DNA from: Sclerurus mexicanus
Taxonomy: Eukaryota > Chordata > Aves > Passeriformes > Furnariidae
NCBI GenBank assembly: GCA_013396755.1
Contig: VWZF01003010.1
Coordinates: 178,955-242,954, forward strand
Direction: 5' to 3'
Length of the DNA stretch: 64,000 nt
In this document: positions 1 to 11,296 of the stretch, one piece after another
How positions within the stretch are numbered: the first letter of the stretch is position 1
How the letters are laid out: each line of letters starts with the position of its first letter
The notes under the pieces: generated by a model
Databases searched by the model: none
What the model saw: only the letters and a program-made list of their open reading frames with translations
Told to the model about the DNA's origin: nothing
Made by a program: the position numbers and the translations under genes

Positions 1-798
1 GCCCAGCAGAAACAGTGTTGTTGCAAAGCACCTCTGGTGGACTCTAAACCAGAGACCAAAACAATCTTCCAAGAGGAATTCTGACTCTATATAGAAGCCA
101 TTTTGTGGCAGAGACTTTCACGTCACTGTCCTTTTTTTCCTTTTATTTTTGTTTTTAAAAGGATGCCCATTTAAAAGTGTGCCTGGAAATGGTGGCCCAC
201 CTGCACTCCTGCTGTTTGGGATGCAGCCAGGTAGCTTTGCATTTGACAGAAGCCCCTCCCAAACCTTTCATCTGCTGTCAAATAAGAAGGTTCCCCTCTT
301 GGAGCCCCGCAGTTTCAGCCCCAAACACCATGCCTGATTTACAATGCTGCCAATTTGGTATCTGATAAACAGGGACTCTGTAATTGTCATTTACAGTTGG
401 GTGCATTTGTTTTTAGTGATTGTGAACTACTGGACTGCCCTGTGCTATAGATGTCATATCTTATACTTTGTCATATGTTACATGAAATAAAAGACCGACA
501 CAAGAGACTCCATGCTCCCTTGAACCCTGCTAACCACAACTAAACCATGTTTTAACCAGGTATAATATATCTTCTTAGCAGAGAAGTCAGAAAATCTGCT
601 ACACTTCCTCTGACAATGACATGTTCTCTCCATCTTTTAGAGGAGACAGGCTGGTGGCTCACCAGTGAGACCAGCTGTTAACCCTTTCTGAAGATGCCAT
701 GAACTCTGCCACACAGCTGCTGGGCTCTTGCAAGCTCTTACTGTGAACTAAAGGTTATCTCTCACTATGTGTTCAGGTTTAAATATAGTTTTATATTT
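1..798 (+). other. Non-coding; possible 3'-UTR-like sequence
   Basis: No reading frame longer than about 60 codons lies wholly inside this block. The sequence from 1 to about 480 is T-rich with short GC-richer patches, and a canonical AATAAA poly(A) signal sits at 486-491. This arrangement would suit the end of a terminal exon entering from the left edge. However, AATAAA is frequent by chance in AT-rich DNA, and no clear GT-rich downstream element follows it. No coding sequence is visible upstream because the window starts here. Calling it a 3' UTR is inference; plain intergenic DNA is equally possible. Confidence 0.2.
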
Positions 799-818
799 AT
801 ATATATATATATATATAT
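799..818. repeat. (AT)10 microsatellite
   Basis: Ten uninterrupted AT units lie inside a wider AT-rich stretch that begins near 781. The 116-codon minus-strand frame covering 748-1098 reads this tract as alternating Tyr/Ile, so that frame is a by-product of the repeat. Confidence 0.9.
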
Positions 819-2399
819 TTTGCAGGAAATTGTCAACTAATAATGCATTGGCCACCTTTATAGATACACATAATAATAGATCAGATGGTACGTCTAGCTG
901 GAGGCCCATTGCCTGGAATGAGTCAGGAGGCAGAGACTGACAAGGCAGCCTTTTCTTTTTTTTAAGCAGTGTCTTGATGAGCAAACCAGTGCTGTATTTT
1001 AAACAAGGCTTTTGCACTGAGCTACCCCGGCATGGTAATTTAATGAATCTACATTTCATGACTGAAGTGATAAGGATGAAACATTTTAAAATAACCAAAA
1101 GGTAGATACACCAAAAAAGTCTGATGAAACATTAAATGAATGTAGTGTAACACATTATCTTTGCTTCTGCACATCCAAAAAGTGCAATGAACTAAAACAT
1201 TGCATTAAGCCAAGAATAAAGCTAAAAATTAAATTGGCTTAGAAAGATCTAGTGTAGTGGTTTATGCACTAAGAACGCTGTAAATTTGGTCATTTAATAT
1301 CATTCTCTTTACCTTTGATGTGCACATTAAAAGCAAACCAAGACTCATGGTAAAAAGTCAGAAGAGAAGGACAGAGTTGAATTTTGTCACTTTATATGCT
1401 TATGTCTTTTTAAACACACAGTATTAATTGGAGTTTTTTATTTATTATATAGTTATTCTCATTGTCTGTTTTTCAGGTGGTGTGAATACCCTGAGACATG
1501 AAATATAACAAGGTCTGTTGCAGATTAAAGCAGGATCCAATGAAGAAGACATATTCAAAAATGTAATACTGCCCCTTCAAATCAATAAATAAGGACAAGC
1601 ATTTCATACACTAATGCATATATCTATGACCATTATAAATTAGTTGCTTGCCAGAAAATACACTTCTTAGCACAAGTGCCATTATTTTAAGTTGTCTGTT
1701 TAATGCACACTTAGTATATTTTCTCATCCAAAGCTGCACTGCATAATTAGACAACATCCATTCTTAAAAACTAAAGTAGATGCTAAAAATGTAATACATA
1801 AAGCATGACGTTTTACAAATTTACATCTTCAAAAGTTATGTGTGTTTCAGACAGAAAAAAATTGCAAAAAGATCACTATATTGTAATGGTCCGGGTTTTA
1901 TCTTAGCTTGCTCCATCTGTCGACCGGCAGTAATGTAAGTTATAATGCACTCATTCTTATTCAACTTCAGTGAATGGGTATTTTCCAGGGTAGTTCTATT
2001 AAGTGGACAACTAGATAGGTGTCTTAATAGTTTGCTGAATTATGGTTGTTTAAGCCTCAGCTAGATCAATGGGTTGATTGCTGGTTCTTTTCCCAGAAGA
2101 CATTTATTGTCTTCTAAGGTGAACTCAGATTTCTGTCTATATTCCCAGCATGAATGAGTTTCTGGCAACCTATTGCTCATATGTAGCATACTCATACCTT
2201 TTCCCACTTGGGACCCCTCAGGAGTGTTCTCTTATCCCCATCCCACCCCAGTGGGTGAGGGTGTCTGTCTCCTTCTGCCCTTTTTTTGCAGTATGATGCA
2301 GCCAGGCTGGTGCCAGTTGCCTTGGTGAGAAGTTGTGACAATTGCCTTGGTGAGAACTGTTCCTTCATTGTCCTTCTCCTGTTCAACAGGCCACAACCG
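819..2399. other. Spacer without recognisable gene
   Basis: AT-rich spacer with stop codons scattered in all frames. The only local structure I see is an exact 15-base direct repeat near its right end, at 2317-2331 and 2342-2356, with a 25-base period. It lies just before the CR1 copy. Nothing resembles an exon, an RNA gene or a known repeat. Confidence 0.6.
2317..2356. repeat. Short direct repeat, 15 bases twice
   Basis: The 15-mer TTGCCTTGGTGAGAA occurs at 2317-2331 and again at 2342-2356. The ten bases between the copies differ from the flanks. It is probably a small local duplication. It is too short to call a target-site duplication of the neighbouring CR1, because both copies lie on the same side of it. 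Confidence 0.7.
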
Positions 2400-4004
2400 A
2401 TCAGTCAGAATGAGAAAGTGTAGACCTGCTGAGTGATGCAGGGACAGAGGACATGGGAATGGCTCAATTGCTCAGTGTTTCTCTGCCAGAGTTCATTGGC
2501 AAGGTTCACTCTCAGGGCCTCCCAAATACTTGTGGCTGGTAACAGTGACTGGTAGAGCAAGGTACTGCCAGTGGCAGAAGTAGATCAGGCTATGAACCTG
2601 TTTTTTGAGCAGGCAAGTAAAAAAACACTGGGACCAGCAGGGCATCTGATGTTCCTGAGGGAACAAGCCAGTCCTACTGTGGGGGAGCTCTCTGTCCTTT
2701 TCAAAGAGTTGTGGAGATCAATGAAATTAAGAAAGTTCTGGGAAGCTACAAATCTATCAGACTCATGGCAGCCCCCAGAAAAACCTTGCAAGTGCCTGTT
2801 GCCCAGTGCACTAACAGAAGAGTGAAACAACATGCTGGGATTTACCAAAGGTGAATTGTGCCTGAACAACAGGTACAATTATTATCTTTTACATTGACTG
2901 GCTTGGTAGATAAAGGGAACACAGTGGATGTCATCTGCCTTAACTTTAGCATGGTCCTTGGCAGTCTCTGTAATGCCACTGTGGACACAATGGAGGGAAC
3001 GAAGATTGCACAGTGGGTAAAAAACTGTCTGGACTGTCTAGGTTTAAAAAAAAATGATCAGTGTTTTGAAGACCAAGGCGGTGAGTGGTTACTGATGGCA
3101 TTCTTCAGGGACTGATACTGAGGCCTGTGTTCTTTACTGTCATCATTAACAACCTGAGTGATGGAATGGGATGGGACAAACCTTTGTTAAGGTTGTGGAT
3201 GACACCAAACTGGGAATGGGACAGGAGGCTGTCATGGTGGACACTGCCAGTGGAAACTGCAAGCAGGGCTGCCATTCAGAGGAACAATAAACAGGCTTCA
3301 GGAAGGAACTGATAGAGACCTCAAAACATTCAAATAAGGCAAGTGCAAAGTCTTGCATCAGGGGTGCAAAAGCTACAATGGTACAGGAGAATAAGTGACT
3401 GGCCAGTGCTGTTCCAAAAAGGCATCTGTGAATCATAGTGAACAAGTTCAATCCTCCACCTAGGATGAGTGTAGCCAGCAGGTCAAGGGAAGTTATTAGT
3501 TCCTGCTGTTCAAGCCTGGTGAGACAGCATCTGAGTAGTGTCCAAAAAAGACACAGACAATGTGGAGCAAGTGTGGCAGAGAACAATGAGGCTTGACAGG
3601 TCACATGAGGAGAAGCTGAGAGAACAGCACCTGAATAGGGGATGAATCTATTTGAGAACTCTACTAACTACCTGTTGAAGGTTATAGAGGAGATGCAGCT
3701 ACACTGTTCCCAGTGCAAGGACTGGAGGCAATGGAATCAAGCAGCAGCAAGGAAAATTCCAATGAAACACACAGTAAAAATTCTTCAGGGTGAGAGTGAT
3801 CAAGCACTATTCCAGTTTGTGCTTTATATCCCAGTTTGTCTCGTGCTTATCCCAAGAACTGTAAAATCTCCATCCTTGGAGACATTCAGAATTTGACTAG
3901 GCAATGCCCTGGGCTACCTTGACCTAGCTTTGAAATTGGTCTTGCTTTGAGTAAGAAGTTGGACTAGATGACCTCCTTAGATTCTTAATTGTACTGTGAT
4001 TCCA
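2400..4004 (+). mobile_element. Decayed CR1 non-LTR retrotransposon, ORF2 and 3' end
   Basis: CR1 elements are bird and reptile LINEs whose ORF2 encodes endonuclease and reverse transcriptase. Here the RT domain is readable in pieces. Translation of 2903-2959 gives LVDKGNTVDVICLNFSMVL, matching the 'VDEG..VDVVYLDFSKAF' block of CR1 RT. About 3112-3168 gives a block like 'GSVLGPVLFNIFINDL'. Bases 3192-3212 encode VVDDTKL, the remnant of the FADD catalytic box. These blocks lie in different frames, so the ORF is broken by frameshifts as well as stops. The segment from 3465 to 3620 matches the conserved 'vehicle' of the ORF2 end, and 3950-4004 matches the CR1 3' tail (GGACTAGATGACCTCC followed by a degraded ATTCTRTG repeat). 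The RT core, much of the ORF2 end and the 3' tail are present with heavy divergence, so the copy is old and inactive. The 5' boundary is uncertain because similarity fades between 2400 and 2560. Confidence 0.88.
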
Positions 4005-4515
4005 ACTGCTTAATATGGTTACTTCAGGCACCCTTATTTAAAAGCTATCATGGAGAATAAATTCCCTGACACCTGACCTGTCTCCTTTTTTTCCTATTTC
4101 CTATTTCCTCTATGGTATTTTGACTCTGCTTCTTGTCTCACTGGCAGCTAGCTTATGCCTCTCAGCAGCTTTTGCATGATGCCACAGGAGAGCAAAGGCT
4201 AGTGGGCTATACAAGCTGGCCAGCATGCCAGGAGCCTTTGTGCTTCTGCCTGTTAATCATAAGGTGCTACTAAGGTGCATAAGCTGTCCAGTTTGCCAAG
4301 AGCCTGTGCAACAGCCACACAAAGAGAAATGAGCTCGCAGCAGGCAGCAGCAGATTGCAGAGATGTGTCTCAGTGCTGGCAGGGGCAAGGCCTGAACGAC
4401 CCATGTTAATTAGTGCAGTCAAATCAGATGCAGCAGCAACCAATAAGACCAGAGTTTGTTGTCTCACCTTCATACTGGCCTGGTCACTCCCCATACACCC
4501 TATCATGTGGGCACT
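4005..4515. other. Spacer with a diverged internal duplication
   Basis: No gene is seen. The segment at 4211-4243 resembles 4279-4309: both read roughly 'AAGCTG-CCAG--TGCCA-GAGCC-TGTGC', with a period of about 68 bases and several differences. This suggests an old tandem duplication. Short frames of 78 codons (minus) and 126 codons (plus, starting at 4355) overlap each other and the AT-rich block that follows, and neither resembles a known protein. Confidence 0.5.
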
Positions 4516-4672
4516 CTCATTCTTATTGGGAGGGGACTGGGAATCAATATTATGTTATATTGAATTGTGTTCTATTATAATAATTGTATCTATTGTATAT
4601 ATTATAGTGTATTATATTGGTTACATTATGTTACATTACATCATATTATTGTTTCTCTTGAGTTACTTTCCC
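4516..4672. repeat. AT-rich low-complexity block
   Basis: Dominated by irregular TATTATA/TTACATTA words with very little G or C, including repeated TTACAT units near 4620-4640. It is probably a degenerated microsatellite and gives no sign of function. Confidence 0.75.
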
Positions 4673-7405
4673 AATCTGGAAGTCTCCATACTGCCATCAT
4701 GTTTTGCTCTCCGCAGGTGTCCATCCAGCCTGTAAGATGCTGAATTGCTGAAAGAGGCTCACACTCCCCCCTTTCTTTCCTCTCATGCAGTACAACAGAT
4801 TTCGATAAGCATCGGAAACTGGAAGTGGATGTTCTAACTTCAGGAGTGCAGGGAATAAGGTCAGACAAGAAGCTGTCTGTTGATAACCTGCTCTTTGCTC
4901 CAGCAGGTGCCCTAATGTTGGAGGAGAGCAATGTGGAATGGCAGAGCTGGGACCTTAGTAACTCTTACTTAAAGAGAGATACTGCTCATATCTGAGACAG
5001 GGGGATCTCTGTCATGGTAGGTTCACCCCAGGAAACCACCACGGTGCTGATTTCTAAGTGGTTGGTCTCATTTACTGCATTCCTCTCTGAAAACTGAGTT
5101 TGTGCTAAGCTGCTGGAGCACAGCCTCACTTTCCTCAGCCACTCACTTCCAAAAAATTATTGACATTGCCTCCAGCCCTTGAATGTTAGTGGTATTTTTG
5201 TTTTATGTCTTTCCTAACAAGTTGACACAACTTAACAATGTTGGTCTTGTCACCAGATTATTCTTCTAAATGAGACAGTTATTCACAGTGAGTCATTGAA
5301 TATTTTACAACATGGTTACAGTAGCTGCTCTGACGGGTACCTGTGTATAGATGAGAGTGTATGTACTGTCACAGCACTGTCAAATAGGAGATGTTTGCTC
5401 TACCTTTATTTATACAAACATTCACCCTCTCCTCTCCCTTGCTCACAGACTGCCCTTTAATTTTCATGGCACCATCTTTCCACCTTGTTACTTGGGTGGA
5501 TGCACAGCAATAGCCTACTGCTACCATGTGCCTCGGGTTTCTTCAGGTTTTGTGCAAAAATATGTATTATTAACATTGTGCAAATGGAGATGCAATCTAT
5601 AGACATTTTATTTCCTGGCAGAACAACAAGCTTTGGAAGAAGGATTCTTTCCTTCAGGTGGGGATAGCTCTGGAAACAAAGTTCTTCCAATTTTTCCTAC
5701 TTGATTTCTTTTTCTCCTTCTTCTAAAGGACTTAATAGCCAAGAACAACCAGAATATCTGCCCATTTGCTTATAAAACCACTTTATGGCCATCTGGAAAT
5801 AAAGACTAGTGCCTGCCCCCCACCTGAGACAATCCTCAGGGAATGAGCACATGTGTATGCATGTGTGTGTGAGAGTGCATATGTGCTTGTGTAAGTCTAC
5901 AGTAACCCCCTGGTTTGCCTAGGCTGTGGGGAATAAGAGCCTAAGTGAAGCTCACCCCAGATTTTTGATACATTTTAGTGATCAGAAAGCCTTGTTTATC
6001 ATCTGCACTACATGGCAGGACATCAGAACTTAACCACTTAGCTTCTTTGCAAGGTGTTTTCTATCTTTTTTAATGTCTGTGTTAATACCTGCTTCTCAAA
6101 TATTGTGCAGGCTTTAATTAATTCACATTTTAAAAGTACTTTAAGGTTCACAGACACATGTGCTACTTGAATATAAACTATGTTTGTAAGATTTCTTTGC
6201 AGTGTTTGAGTTCCTTTTTTCCTTTTTTTTTCCCTTGAAAAATAATTGTCCCTAATCCAGTTAAATAGCAGTGGAGTCTGAGCAACAGCAAAAAGGCCTC
6301 TATTCTCTGTCATCTTGTACCTTGCACCTTGTCAGCAACAGCTGTAAAGAGCTGGTGTAGAATGGCAGCATGCAGCTCAGCTAGTACTTCACACTCCTTT
6401 TGCACAGAGTGAACAGACTACACAAGGTGCAAGGCCCAAAGGCCTATATTTCTGCCCATTTGGGATATGCTCTTTGCATCAAATCTTGAGATTTCTTCCT
6501 TTTATTAAAGTAAACCCAAAGGGGTCCCCTAGAGGCATAGCCAATATTCACTCCTTGTGGGCACACAAATCCAGGATTAGCCTGTGGCTGTTCCCAGGGA
6601 AAGCATTTGCTAGTGAAGTCTGAGCTACTTAGGCAGGTACTGTAATGGAGAAGACCTGCTCTGTCTGTTTATTCATCTGAATTAGATGCCTCTGGAATGC
6701 ATATTTGTGTACCCACAGAGTTTAAAACTCCATCATGCTTATGTCCTCAAATATGCCATTTATCTGAAACTGTTTGTGGTTTGTTGTTTGTTTTTTGGGT
6801 TTTTTTTTCACAGTACTATGAATCCTCCTGCAAGTCGGGAGGATCTGAGACTGAAACTATTGTCTGCTGATTTCTCCTAGGTAACACACAGAAACACTGA
6901 AGATGGGAGATCTTCCAAACTGCCAGTTCCCTAAAACTGTAACATTTCCTTTTTTTAAAATGCCACAGTTTCAGTTTCAGAGGGGGAAGCAAAGGAGAAG
7001 AATGATAAAAGAATAATTAATAAATCTACGTCGGAAATTACCCAAAGTCTGTGAATCCCCTCCTTTACAGAGATGCTGAATCCCTAGCAGTATCTACAGG
7101 CTGCTTCCTTGCAAAGGTCCTATAATGGTAAATTGAAACCAATCAAAAACCCACCACCAAAACACACCTGAATTCCAGTGTTTACACCTGACTTTGAATC
7201 CAAGTCTGGATTTAAAGAAGATAACAGAGGTCTGTCCATGTACAAAAATGTATTTGAATGGCTAAAAATAATTAAAAAGCACTTGAATAAACTCTCAATT
7301 AATAAACTCAAATTTAAGTTATCATCTGACTTTTCTGACATTGTAATGATGAAAGATGTAAGATGTAGGTATTACAGATACACAGATGTCTGTCATAAGT
7401 AATAG
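4673..7405. other. Spacer without recognisable gene
   Basis: About 2.7 kb of ordinary AT-rich spacer. It holds a TG-rich simple stretch (5849-5893), a short T run near 6220-6240 and a T/G run near 6780-6810. All reading frames are below 100 codons, and none shows a recognisable domain or sensible splice context. Confidence 0.6.
5849..5893. repeat. Interrupted (TG)n microsatellite
   Basis: Alternating TG with interspersed CA and AG dinucleotides. The longest pure run is about five TG units. It is imperfect and therefore probably old. Confidence 0.8.
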
Positions 7406-7570
7406 CAATTATTACTATAATTATTAATGTGTCTTACACCTCGAGGCTCTAACTGAGATAACAGTCTCACTCATTGTGCATACAGTCAGACACATTCTCA
7501 GTTTGCCTCATAAGTAGAGGAGAAAGGCAAATAGACAGGATGAGGAGAAAAATAAAAAAAAAGGTAAGGC
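7406..7570 (+). repeat. Ancient amniote interspersed repeat
   Basis: The order of words here matches a very old high-copy repeat that I recall from turtle, crocodilian and bird genomes. An ATTATTA-type start is followed by 'CCTCGAGGCTCTAACTGAGAT', then a degraded 'CATTGTGCTAGGCACTGTACA' block (here CATTGTGCATACAGTCAG), then 'AAATAGACAGGATGAGGAG' and an A-rich end. I do not assign a Repbase name. Divergence is high. Another fragment of what seems the same family lies in opposite orientation at 45225-45310. Confidence 0.55.
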
Positions 7571-8767
7571 ACACAGCAATATCAATCTTGAGCTTTTCAG
7601 AGGGTTTTTTTCAGAGAAACCTGAAGTATCCTTGAATTTCTAAGAAAGATTGAGAGCCTAACTCTTTTATCTCACTGAAAACCTCAGCCTGATGGACTTC
7701 CCTGAGGTCGTATGGGAAGCCTATGGACAGGGGTAAAACCTGTCTAGCAACAAAACGCAAATCTCTCGAATGCTTTTGCACAGAAATAGTGTTTCTTCAT
7801 ACAAAGAATTGTGTTTTGGTATCATATCTAGCTAAGATTAAAGAGTAGTGGATAAACATCTATCCTTGTTATCAACAGTACCATGATTTTTTAAGGTTAG
7901 CCATCCCCAAGACCTGGAATGGCTCATTCACATGAGACAGAAATATTTCATTCAGCCATGTACTCCTAGAAGGCTGACACTTCTGGGCAATGAAGCTCCT
8001 TTTCCCTTTCTTTGTTTTCTTGGTGAGTGATCTTGACTGCATTTCCACCAAACCAGAGATGCAATATCTCACAAAGTGGTGTACTGCATGTTTCTGCCGG
8101 CATTCATTGGCTGCGCCTTGCGTGTAGGGCAAAGGCTTAGCCTCTAAGATTTGTTGGCAGCCTCCTGCTCTTTGTTCTTCAGAATGTGAAAATAGTGTAA
8201 ATAGCAGCATCTGCAATTGCTCCTGCTGCTCTGACTGCCAGCCAAGTCAGATCCCCCTCCCCTCGGAGAGCAGTCCACATGCTTCACACAGGACTGGACT
8301 GGGGAGGAATTATATGCGGTGAGAGTGCAGCCTCAGGAGTGCTGTGAAGAATATGGGCCATCAGACAGGAAGGCAGATAGACTGCCTCTGAGTTTGGCTA
8401 TTCCCAAATGAAATTTAAAAAAAATGTCTTCCCCACATCATGAGCCTTATATATTTTTTTAGGATTTTTGTGTCTAAATCTATCTTGCTACCAAAAATTT
8501 TTTAAAGAAATGGGGAGAATAATTCACTCACTGTTTCTCTTGTGCAAGGAGAGCTGTATTACAAGAGCAACCGACCTTTCTGTCGTGATCCTGTACTTTC
8601 TTGTCCAGATTCTTGAACTGAAGCCCTCATGACATATTAGAGACTTCAGCCACTGGGTTCAGGTTCACTGTTTTTTTGTTTATATAATGGTTTTAAGGAT
8701 TTTTAAATGTGTATGTAGAAACAAAGTTTTAGAAATTATGAAAAATAATTTCTGCTTTTTTTCCACC
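7571..8767. other. Spacer without recognisable gene
   Basis: Unremarkable AT-rich sequence. A minus-strand frame of 114 codons at 7872-8216 has no recognisable domain. No repeat family is visible. Confidence 0.6.
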
Positions 8768-8803
8768 ATATATATATACATGCATAATATATACTATATA
8801 TAT
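8768..8803. repeat. Imperfect (AT)n microsatellite
   Basis: A run of AT dinucleotides interrupted by ACATGC and ACT. The interruptions indicate an old, decaying microsatellite. Confidence 0.85.
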
Positions 8804-11265
8804 CTGTCAGAGCAGATTTTTTGTCCTCTGCAGCTCAGGTTGAAAATAAAGTTAAGTCCTTTTTCATGTGAAAAGCATTTAAAAATACCTGTGTTTCTGT
8901 TTGAAATTTGCAAAATAACAGAGACATCTTCATCTATGGTCTGTAACAAGAGAAGCTGGCAAAGAGTCCTGGAGTAAAAGCATGTCCCAGAGAATTGCTG
9001 TTGAAGGAAGAGTTCTGCAGTCTTCTTTCTAACCAGCCCTATCAGGCAGTGCCATCCTAAAAGCAAACGTTTCTCATGCATAAAAATGGCACAGCAAGGT
9101 CCCGTGACATGGATGAATTGTCAAAGTATCTTGTAGGCAGGCAACTGGCTGGACTCATATGTAGTTGATGGCAAGACTAAAGTCTTAAACTTTCTCTTCT
9201 AACCCCATAGAAATACCACAGGCAGATAGACCAAAAAAAAAAAAAATCCTAAGGATACACAAGGACATAATTTTTGCGGGGGCTAAATTGTGATTTTACA
9301 CCTTTTTTTTTCCCTTACTTTATTTAACTACTACAATTTTCCTTCTCTCTTCTGTACGTTTCAAGAGATGGATTGGACATAAAACTGAGTTTGTGGAAAG
9401 ATTCAAGTTCTGTCTTGGCTGCATGGCAACTATCTTAAGCGGATGCTTCATTATGAAGTTCTTATTTTGCACTTTAAGCAAGGCATTAATTATGTTTCTA
9501 AATTATTTTTCCAACCTCCCCTCCTCCTTTCTCTTTTAATACAATCTTTCAACTCTAAACCAGCAGCATAGCAGCCACAGTCCCATCCATCTTCAGAGAC
9601 CTGAGCTTCATTGTGAGCCCACCTTAACACCAAGATTCACAGCTTTCAACTACATTACTCTCCTGTATTTATTTTTTTATTTGCATCATTCCAGCACATG
9701 CCAACCTCTAGCACATAAAATGCTTGGCTCAGAGGAACAGACGTATACAGCTGCACTGTAATTGTATATAAAAAAAAAAGCACACTAATAACTCTTCAGT
9801 GCATTCAAAAACTCTGCTCATTGCAGAGGTCTGGGCAGATTGGCACATGGTTGCAGAGGCATAGATTGCACAGTGCTTAATGGCTAAAACTGGAGTCCTG
9901 TATAGCCCAAATACACTCAATTTACATTCAAGAATATAAGATTTTTTTTTTCTTCTTCCCAACAAGTGGGTTTTAACCCAACAACAATAAAATATTTGAG
10001 AAAAGTCAAGTGTGCAGTATGTAAACAGAGAGGACTGCAATGGGAACCTAAATCTTAGAGCTATGCTCTTGTAGTAAGAGGGAAGAAACACCCTATGAGA
10101 GAAGTGACCAATCAAAACAGCTCAGATTTTTAATGCCAATCACTCATGCATGAGTTAGAGACCAATCATTCCTTGTAGAAATTATCTAGCCAGTAGTTTT
10201 GAACCATGATTCCAATTTCAGAAAATTATGAACTGCTGTTTGGCACATCAAGAAAAAAAAGGTAGCAAAATACATGAAAAAGATAGTTTCTTTAAAATTA
10301 TTTACCTAATGTCTTTCTATGTGCAGTTTGAGGATAGCTTTTCAATGTTAAATCTGCACAGAGTGTGTTATAAGATTTTCTATGGTTTATATGAGTGAAA
10401 AGCTGAAAATCATATTGAAAAGCAGTGTTCTTATTTTGTACAAAGATTATCACATTTGCAGCACAGAGCTAACATTCACAAAAGCAGGCAGAATGGCACA
10501 TGCTGTGAGCATACCATTCCAGCTTAAAAGCTTTAATTCAGGAAAGTTGGTCTATTGAGAGAAAGGGAACGTAAGCACTTGCCTAACTAGGAGTGTTTAA
10601 AGTGCTTACCTAAAAAAGGGTAGATTGGAGCACACACTTAAGTGGTTTCCCACACCAAGAGATTACACCTCCAACAATTTTACAAATTAATTTTGAATCT
10701 AATGTAGGGAAACAGGACTGTGACCTCTGCTTCCTCTGGATATGCACTCCTCTCTCAGCCACATGTGGGCATTTGCCACCAGCCATGTCTTTAGTGGCCA
10801 TTCGACCCCCTGAAGGACCAGGCTGGGAGCAGTCCCTGCAGGGGCTGATTCCTTGGCTGCAGCTGCTGCACACCATAGATGCACTGGTGGGGTCAGCAAA
10901 TCAGTAAGATATAACCTACCCTGCAAACTGCAGGAAGGTGAACTAAGGGAGACTTTTGAAAAAATGCATAATATCCCCTCTAGAGCTGCAGTGGTAGTGT
11001 CACTTTTTTTCCCATGTGCTGGCAAGTTGGAGACACAGAGGAACCTTCTGTAGGTTGTTTGGTTCGAGGTCTACTAAGGGAAAGAGGACCCACAGCCTTG
11101 GTTACAACCAAGGTGTGTATATCTATAGTAAAGAATCTTTCCTTTTGTTGATCTGAAGCTGGGGAAGTGCAGATATTCTGGTTGCACCCAAGGATGTTAA
11201 GTGCAAGAGAGGATCAAATATAACACAGACATGTAGTAAAAACCAGAGTACATCAGAGAAAAGAA
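8804..11265. other. Spacer without recognisable gene
   Basis: About 2.5 kb without a supported gene. It holds a 14-A run (9233-9246), a 10-A run near 9770 and T runs near 9303 and 9941. A perfect 18-base inverted repeat is listed separately. Frames up to 128 codons (minus, 9729-10115) have no recognisable domain. The patch 10720-10900 is somewhat GC-richer but lacks CpG enrichment. Confidence 0.6.
11096..11113. repeat. Perfect short inverted repeat
   Basis: CCTTGGTT-AC-AACCAAGG, with 8-base arms and a 2-base loop. Short palindromes of this size are expected a few times in 64 kb. No T run or other context suggests a terminator or protein site. Confidence 0.6.

Positions 11266-11296
<31 letters not shown>
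11266..11296. repeat. Compound (AT)n(AC)n microsatellite
   Basis: About nine AT units run directly into about six AC units without interruption. Such compound pure repeats are often length-polymorphic. A minus-strand frame starting at 11495 reads into it as an Ile/Tyr run and is not real coding. Confidence 0.92.

Noticed and set aside
748..1098. 116-codon minus-strand frame
   Set aside because: Part of it is the AT microsatellite read as Tyr/Ile. The rest has no recognisable content.
3146..3604. 152-codon minus-strand frame
   Set aside because: It is antisense to the decayed CR1 ORF2 and owes its openness to that former coding region.
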